Of a DNA stretch of 14,621 nucleotides, positions 10,081-14,621 are shown in pieces; positions within the stretch are counted from its first letter, which is position 1; each line of letters starts with the position of its first letter. Source of the stretch: an uncultured Clostridia bacterium (GTDB taxonomy: Bacteria > Bacillota > Clostridia > Oscillospirales > CAG-272); NCBI GenBank assembly GCA_947624945.1, contig CANQMJ010000057.1:1-14621 (forward strand), in the 5' to 3' direction. The position numbers and the translations under genes are program-made. The notes below the pieces were generated by a model. It saw only the letters and a list, made by a program, of their open reading frames with translations. It was not told the origin of the DNA and searched no databases.

Positions 10081-12000
10081 ATGGACAGTGAAAAAAATGA
10101 AAACGCCCGCCGCGGCGGGATAACGGTCGAGACGGAGCACATATTTCCGATAATTAAGAAGTGGCTTTACTCGGAGAAGGAAATTTTCCTGCGCGAGATA
10201 GTGTCGAACGCGTGCGACGCGATAACGAAGCTGCGCCGCCTTTCCTCGCTCGGCGAGGTGTCCGGCATCGACGAGGACGCGTTCCGCGTCGATGTGACGC
10301 TCGACGAGGACGAGGGCACGCTGACGGTGACCGACAACGGCATCGGCATGTCGGAGGACGAGCTGACGCGCTACATCTGCCAGATAGCGCTGTCGGGCGC
10401 GCTCGATTTCATCAATAAATACGAGGGGACCGAGAACGGCGACACGTCGGGCATCATCGGTCACTTCGGACTCGGATTTTATTCTTCGTTCATGGTCAGC
10501 GACACCGTCGACGTGATAACGAAGTCGTACACGGACGCGGAAGCAGTCAAATGGACGTGCGGCGAAGACGGCGAATACGAGATAACGAAGCCGGAGGCGG
10601 ACGTCGGACGCGGCACGTCCGTCGTCATGCACATAAGCGAGGACGAGGGCGAGTTTTTGTCCGCGTATAAGATACGCTCGATACTCGAAAAATACTGCTC
10701 CTTCATGCCGACGCCGATATATTTCACGAGCGTCAAAGAGCAGAAAGAAGCGGAAGAGCACAAAAAGGAGCACGACCACGAACACGAGCATGACGACGGA
10801 TGCGAGTGCGAGCATGACCACGACCACGACGACGAGCCGAAGCCGATAAACGACGTGCATCCGCTGTGGCAGAAGAATCCGTCCGAATGCACCGACGAGG
10901 AATACAAGGACTTCTACCGCCGCGTGTCCGGCGACTACCGCGAGCCGCTCTTCTGGATACACATCGCCGCCGACTACCCGCTCAACTTCAAGGGAATCCT
11001 CTACTTCCCGCGTCTCGGCAACGAGTACGAGAGCCTCGAGGGTCAGGTCAAGCTCTACTACAATCAGGTGTTCGTCGCCGACAACATCAAGGAGGTCATA
11101 CCCGAATACCTTCTTATGCTCCGCGGCGTGCTCGACTGCCCCGAGCTGCCGCTCAACGTGTCGCGCAGCTATCTGCAAAACAACACCTACGTCGCAAAAA
11201 TATCGCAGCATATAGTCAAGAAAGTCGCGGACAAGCTTACGGGCATGTTCAATAACGACAGGGACGCCTACGAGAAGCTGTGGGACGACATCAAGACGTT
11301 CGTCGAGTACGGCTGCATACGCGACCGCAAATTCTACGACAAGGTCAAGGGCGCGGTGCTCCTGCCGCTCACGGACGGAGGTCACAAGACTCCGGACGAG
11401 TACCTCGAGGCGGCGAAGGAAAAGCACGAGGGCAAGGTATATTACGCGACCGACAAGACGGCGCAGGCGCAGTATATAGCGTCCTACAACGCCGAAGGCA
11501 TAGAGGTCGCGCTGCTCGACACCATCATCGACACACAGTTCATATCGACGCTCGAAAACGACAAGAGCTGCAAGTTCTTCCGCGTAGACGCCGACGTCGC
11601 GGACGCGCTCAAAGCCGAGGGCGGCGACGCCGAGACAGACTCCGGCGTCGAGGAGCTGTTCCGCCGCGTGTCCGGCAACGACAAGCTGAAAGTCACGTTC
11701 TCGCGCCTTAAGGACGCCGGCGTTCCAGCCGTCATAACGGAGGGCGAGGAGTCGCGCCGCATGCAGGACATGATGAAGCTCTACGGCATGGGCGGCGATA
11801 TGCCGCACGAGATCGCACTGACCGTCAACGCCGATTCGGAGCTGATCAAGACGATATCCGCCGACCCGACGTCGGAGGCGTCCGAGAAGATAGCGCGCCA
11901 CATATGGCACCTTTCGATTTTGACGAAAGGCTCCATGTCTCCCGACGAGCTTCGCGAATTTTTGAGCGAAAGCTATGATATACTGGGTTACGTCAAATGA
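10081..12000 (+). CDS. htpG: HtpG, bacterial Hsp90-family chaperone, with His-rich linker
   Basis: This 639-aa ATP-dependent chaperone has the GHKL-type ATPase domain at about residues 14-218: SNACDAITKL (42-51, metal/ATP Asn and Asp), DNGIGM (85-90), the GHFGLGFYSSFMV lid segment (127-139) and the G-R-G-T end of the site (176-179). The middle domain (about 257-500) contains the conserved Arg in NVSRSYLQ (R362). A C-terminal dimerisation domain completes it. Oddity: residues 219-256 form a linker with eight His (227, 231, 233, 235, 237, 245, 247, 249), two Cys (241, 243) and many Asp/Glu. It looks like a metal-binding stretch and is not normal for bacterial HtpG. The ribosome-binding site is weak (AAAGAAG). 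The stop overlaps the next start (ATGA). The promoter is at 9998-10026. Confidence 0.96.
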   Translation: MDSEKNENARRGGITVETEHIFPIIKKWLYSEKEIFLREIVSNACDAITKLRRLSSLGEVSGIDEDAFRVDVTLDEDEGTLTVTDNGIGMSEDELTRYICQIALSGALDFINKYEGTENGDTSGIIGHFGLGFYSSFMVSDTVDVITKSYTDAEAVKWTCGEDGEYEITKPEADVGRGTSVVMHISEDEGEFLSAYKIRSILEKYCSFMPTPIYFTSVKEQKEAEEHKKEHDHEHEHDDGCECEHDHDHDDEPKPINDVHPLWQKNPSECTDEEYKDFYRRVSGDYREPLFWIHIAADYPLNFKGILYFPRLGNEYESLEGQVKLYYNQVFVADNIKEVIPEYLLMLRGVLDCPELPLNVSRSYLQNNTYVAKISQHIVKKVADKLTGMFNNDRDAYEKLWDDIKTFVEYGCIRDRKFYDKVKGAVLLPLTDGGHKTPDEYLEAAKEKHEGKVYYATDKTAQAQYIASYNAEGIEVALLDTIIDTQFISTLENDKSCKFFRVDADVADALKAEGGDAETDSGVEELFRRVSGNDKLKVTFSRLKDAGVPAVITEGEESRRMQDMMKLYGMGGDMPHEIALTVNADSELIKTISADPTSEASEKIARHIWHLSILTKGSMSPDELREFLSESYDILGYVK

Positions 12001-12899
12001 CAGAATCAAGACTTATAAAAACGCTGCGTGCGGGTCTTGCCGACGCCGCCCGCGAGCGTGACTTCGCGCGTTCGACGGCAAAGCTCTACTATAAAGAGCT
12101 CGTCCGCGCGATAGGAGACGTCGACGTACTGTTCACGCCGTCGCAGGCGCGCCCCGACAAGCTCTTGCGAACGCGCGAGCTTGCGGGACAGCTCGACGGC
12201 ATGTGCGGCGCAGGCGCCGGCGGCGCACTGTTTGCCACTGCATGCGCCGACGCATGCGGCATCAAAATGATGTCGCTGTCCGCGATGGCGAACGGCAACG
12301 GCGCCGACGAGGAAACGGCGCACGATAACGACTCCGTAGGCGTCGCATACGTGACGGGCAGCGCCGCCGACAGCGCATACGAATCGTTCGCCCGCGAGGG
12401 CTGGAGCCGCACGCACACAGAACGGCTCCAGAGCGCATGCAACTCCGTCATGTGCGGCGACACCGATTACACCATAATCCCGATAAAAAATAACGCCGAC
12501 GGCAGACTTCGCACCTTCTACCGCATGATGGCGGAATTCGACCTCAAAATAGTCGACACCGTCACGGTGCGCGCGTCACCGTCCGCGTCTGCGTCGTCCA
12601 CATCATCTGCGACCGTATACGCGCTGTGCGCGGCATCGTTCGGCGAGCTTTCCTCGCCGAAGCATATGGAGTTCTCGTCGAAAACGGACGGCACCGGCGC
12701 GTCAAAGCTCGCGGAGGCGATGGCGGCGTTCGGTCACACCGTGACCGAGATCACCAGCTTCCCCGACTCCGACGGCAAAGCCGTCTATCACTTCGCCGTC
12801 GACCTCGGCGGCGACGCGAGGGCGACGCTTCTGTACCTCGATCTGTTCCACCCAGACCACAGAGTCATCGGACTATACGGCACGGAGGACGCGGAGTGA
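11997..12899 (+). CDS. Uncharacterised protein with degenerate prephenate-dehydratase-like and ACT-like regions
   Basis: This is a 300-aa protein I do not recognise as a named family. Residues 114-190 read like the first lobe of prephenate dehydratase (PDT): VGVAYVTG, then a CGDTDYTIIPIKNN segment and FDLKIVDTVTV. Canonical PDT has ADYGVxPIENS and a similar DLxIVxE strand. Here PIENS has become PIKNN. The second PDT lobe, including the NxTRF motif, is replaced by a short Ser/Ala-rich linker (192-206). Residues 223-296 resemble the PheA ACT domain: LAEAMAAFGHTVTEITSFP, then AVYHFAVDLGGD and a final VIGLYG. The Phe-binding ESRP motif is TSFP here. The N-terminal 113 residues are largely helical and unassigned. 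Its start overlaps the htpG stop (ATGA) and its stop overlaps the birA start (GTGA). Active dehydratase function is unlikely; an amino-acid-sensing or structural role is a guess. Confidence 0.7.
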   Translation: MTESRLIKTLRAGLADAARERDFARSTAKLYYKELVRAIGDVDVLFTPSQARPDKLLRTRELAGQLDGMCGAGAGGALFATACADACGIKMMSLSAMANGNGADEETAHDNDSVGVAYVTGSAADSAYESFAREGWSRTHTERLQSACNSVMCGDTDYTIIPIKNNADGRLRTFYRMMAEFDLKIVDTVTVRASPSASASSTSSATVYALCAASFGELSSPKHMEFSSKTDGTGASKLAEAMAAFGHTVTEITSFPDSDGKAVYHFAVDLGGDARATLLYLDLFHPDHRVIGLYGTEDAE

Positions 12900-13663
12900 G
12901 CGCCGTCTTTGTCCCCGCGGACGAGGACGCGCTGCGAGGATGCGTGCGCGGATATTACGTCTCCGTCGTCGACAAGACCGCGTCGACAAACAGCGATCTT
13001 TTGCGCTATATCAAAAACGGCGGGAATGGCGAACAGCTTCTTGTCTCCCGCGTTCAGACGGGCGGCAAAGGACGGCTCGGACGCAGCTTCGTCTCCGACT
13101 ACGGCGGCATATATTTCAGCTTCACCGCGACCGTGCCGCGCGAATTTGTCAACAGGCTGACGCCGCTCGCGGGTGTCGCCGCCGCTCGCGCTCTGCGCAC
13201 ACTGTACGGTCTTGACGTCATGCTCAAATGGGTCAACGACGTATGGCTCGGCGGCAAAAAGCTCGGCGGCATACTCGCCGAAACGGTCACGGACAATGCC
13301 TGCACCGGCAGCACCGTCCGTGCCGTCGTCGGCATAGGCATAAACGGCAATAATGCCGGATTTCCCGATACCGCGACGTCGCTTGAGGCGGTGGGCGTTC
13401 CCGTCGTCGACGCAAACGACATAATTGCTCATACGCTTGACGGCTTCACCTCGCGCCTTTGCCGCATCGGCGACGTCTCCGTCATGGACGAGTACCGCGC
13501 ACTTTCCGCAGTTGTTGGGCATCATGTGCGCGTTCACACATTCGACATCTCCGCCGACTACGACGCGTTCGCGGTCGGGATAACAGACGACGGCGGTCTT
13601 GACGTTAAGACGGAACACGGAGAAAAAGTTCTCTCGTCGGGCGAAGTCTCGGTCCGACTGTAA
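12896..13663 (+). CDS. birA: Biotin--[acetyl-CoA-carboxylase] ligase (BirA, catalytic type without DNA-binding domain)
   Basis: This 255-aa enzyme activates biotin to biotinyl-5'-AMP and attaches it to a Lys of biotin-dependent enzymes. Motifs are KTASTN (27-32), the biotin/AMP loop GGKGRLGRSF (56-65, canonical GRGRxGR), KWVNDVW with catalytic Lys (111-117), GGKKLGGIL (119-127) and GIGIN (146-150). The C-terminal cap ends SGEVSVRL. It lacks the N-terminal winged-helix domain of E. coli BirA, so it should not itself repress biotin genes. Start: GTG at 12896 with GGAGG 7 bases upstream; the GTGA overlaps the previous stop. A longer frame beginning at 12626 lies inside the upstream gene and is rejected. 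Confidence 0.93.
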   Translation: MSAVFVPADEDALRGCVRGYYVSVVDKTASTNSDLLRYIKNGGNGEQLLVSRVQTGGKGRLGRSFVSDYGGIYFSFTATVPREFVNRLTPLAGVAAARALRTLYGLDVMLKWVNDVWLGGKKLGGILAETVTDNACTGSTVRAVVGIGINGNNAGFPDTATSLEAVGVPVVDANDIIAHTLDGFTSRLCRIGDVSVMDEYRALSAVVGHHVRVHTFDISADYDAFAVGITDDGGLDVKTEHGEKVLSSGEVSVRL

Positions 13664-13680
13664 TATCAAAAAAAGTCAAC

Positions 13681-13752
13681 AAAAAGTTTTGAAAGATCCT
13701 TAGGAAAACTTTTTCAAAAGTTTTCCTAAGCGGGGTCCGGGGCGGAGCCCCG
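13681..13752. repeat. Palindromic intergenic repeat with alternative hairpins
   Basis: CTTAGGAAAACTTTT (13699-13713) and AAAAGTTTTCCTAAG (13716-13730) are perfect 15-bp arms with only 2 bases between. An upstream AAAAAGTTTT (13681-13690) can instead pair with AAAACTTTTT (13705-13714), so two mutually exclusive hairpins are possible. A GC-rich hairpin, GGGGC-GGA-GCCCC (13739-13751), follows. There is no U-run after it. The composition differs from the flanking genes and recalls dispersed palindromic repeats of Clostridia; I cannot count copies from this window. It ends 27 bases before the next start codon. Confidence 0.75.
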
Positions 13753-13778
13753 TGATATAATAAATCTGGAGGATTAAA

Positions 13779-14621
13779 ATGGAAGATCTGATCAGGGAAA
13801 ACTATGAGAAGTGGCTGTCGTCGCCGGTCGTCGACGAGGCGACGAAGGCGGAGCTGCGCGGCATCGCAGACGACGAGACCGAGCTGAAGTCGCGCTTCAT
13901 GTCGTATCTTTCGTTCGGCACGGCAGGACTGCGCGGCACGATGGCGGCGGGCACGAACCGCATGAACGTCTACACCGTTGCGCACGCGACGCAGGGACTC
14001 GCCGACCTCATCATCGGCTGCTCCGCAGCCGAACGCGGCGTCGCCGTCGCATACGACAGCAGAAACAACTCGCGCCTGTTCGCCGAAACTGCCGCGTCCG
14101 TGCTCGCCGCCAACGGCATACGCGTCTACTTCTTCGAGAGCCTGCGCCCGACGCCCGTTCTGTCGTTCGCGCTGCGCTATCATCACTGCATCGCGGGCAT
14201 AAACGTCACCGCGTCGCACAACCCGAAGGAGTACAACGGCTACAAGGCGTACTGGGAGGACGGAGCCCAGCTCCCGCCCGACCACGCCGCCGTCGTCGCT
14301 AAGTCGATGGCGTCCGTCGACATATTTGACGACGTCAAGTGCACCGACTTCGACGCGGCTGTGAAAGACGGCATAATCACGATGATAGGCAAGGAAACCG
14401 ACGAAGCGTACCTCAAATGCGTGCTCGCCGAGGCCGTCAACCCCGACGCCGTCGCAAGAATGGCGGACAGCCTTCGCATTGTGTATACGCCGCTCTACGG
14501 CGCGGGATATAAAATGGTGCCCGAGGCGCTGCGCAGGATAGGACTCGAACAGCTCTACGCAGTCGAGGAAGAAATGACGCCGAACGGCGACTTCCCCGGC
14601 ATAAAGAATCCGAACCCCGAG
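13779..14621 (+). CDS. Phospho-sugar mutase, phosphoglucomutase type (5' part, runs off right edge)
   Basis: The first 281 codons are open to the window edge. The enzyme interconverts sugar 1- and 6-phosphates (probably glucose phosphates) through a phosphoserine. Motifs are FGTAGLRG (46-53), YDSRNNSR (92-99) and TASHNPKEYNGYK (144-156), with active-site Ser at 146. VYTPLYGAG and NPNPE (at the window edge, the likely sugar-recognition region) follow. This matches the large alpha-D-phosphohexomutase branch called PGM/PgcA in Bacillota, normally 560-580 aa, so about half is missing. Phosphomannomutase specificity cannot be excluded. Start: ATG at 13779 with GGAGG 6 bases upstream. It follows a palindromic repeat and is separated from birA by 115 bases, so it is probably a separate unit. 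Confidence 0.93.
   Translation, partial: MEDLIRENYEKWLSSPVVDEATKAELRGIADDETELKSRFMSYLSFGTAGLRGTMAAGTNRMNVYTVAHATQGLADLIIGCSAAERGVAVAYDSRNNSRLFAETAASVLAANGIRVYFFESLRPTPVLSFALRYHHCIAGINVTASHNPKEYNGYKAYWEDGAQLPPDHAAVVAKSMASVDIFDDVKCTDFDAAVKDGIITMIGKETDEAYLKCVLAEAVNPDAVARMADSLRIVYTPLYGAGYKMVPEALRRIGLEQLYAVEEEMTPNGDFPGIKNPNPE

Noticed and set aside
9904..12009. 701-codon open frame on the minus strand opposite htpG
   Set aside because: It mirrors the whole htpG gene, runs into the promoter region, has no recognisable domain or ribosome-binding site, and is Arg/Val/Leu-rich as expected from the complement of GC-rich codons.
13756..13761. TATAAT just upstream of the phospho-sugar mutase gene as a -10 box
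   Set aside because: There is no -35 match 16-18 bases upstream, and a transcript starting from it would begin inside the ribosome-binding site.

Overview
The window suggests a member of the Clostridia (Bacillota) whose protein-coding DNA is fairly GC-rich. The signs are the Bacillota-type S12 N-terminus, strong AAGGAGG ribosome-binding sites, an FMN riboswitch in front of a RibU-type riboflavin transporter, and Bacillota-like rRNA spacer motifs. I cannot name the genus from the sequence alone.

Layout. Positions 1-4209 hold a minus-strand rRNA operon with a strong promoter. Read in the direction of transcription it is 16S, tRNA-Ile(GAU), 5S, then 23S, and the 23S runs off the left edge. Having 5S between 16S and 23S departs from the canonical 16S-23S-5S order. 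Positions 4240-5115 hold ribU (minus) with its own terminator, preceded by an FMN riboswitch and a riboswitch terminator. Positions 5155-9874 hold a compact str operon on the same strand (rpsL, rpsG, fusA, tuf) driven by a perfect-consensus promoter, with RNA hairpins in its leader and two of its spacers. The 330-bp divergent region 9751-10080 carries that promoter, an inverted repeat, and a second perfect-consensus promoter facing right. Positions 10081-13663 hold three plus-strand genes with 4-base start/stop overlaps: htpG, an uncharacterised protein with prephenate-dehydratase-like and ACT-like regions, and a short birA. A palindromic repeat (13681-13752) follows, then the first 281 codons of a phosphoglucomutase-type phospho-sugar mutase that runs off the right edge.

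How the genes work together. The minus-strand half is translation machinery (rRNA, tRNA, S12, S7, EF-G, EF-Tu) with a riboflavin uptake gene inserted between tuf and the rRNA operon. The plus-strand half is a chaperone, an unknown protein and a biotin-protein ligase that appear to be translated in a coupled way. The most unusual items are the degenerate PDT/ACT-like protein, the His-rich insertion in the HtpG linker, the rRNA gene order, and an Arg at the S12 position where Lys is usual and where Lys-to-Arg is linked to streptomycin resistance. No CRISPR array, transposase, phage gene or defence system was seen.
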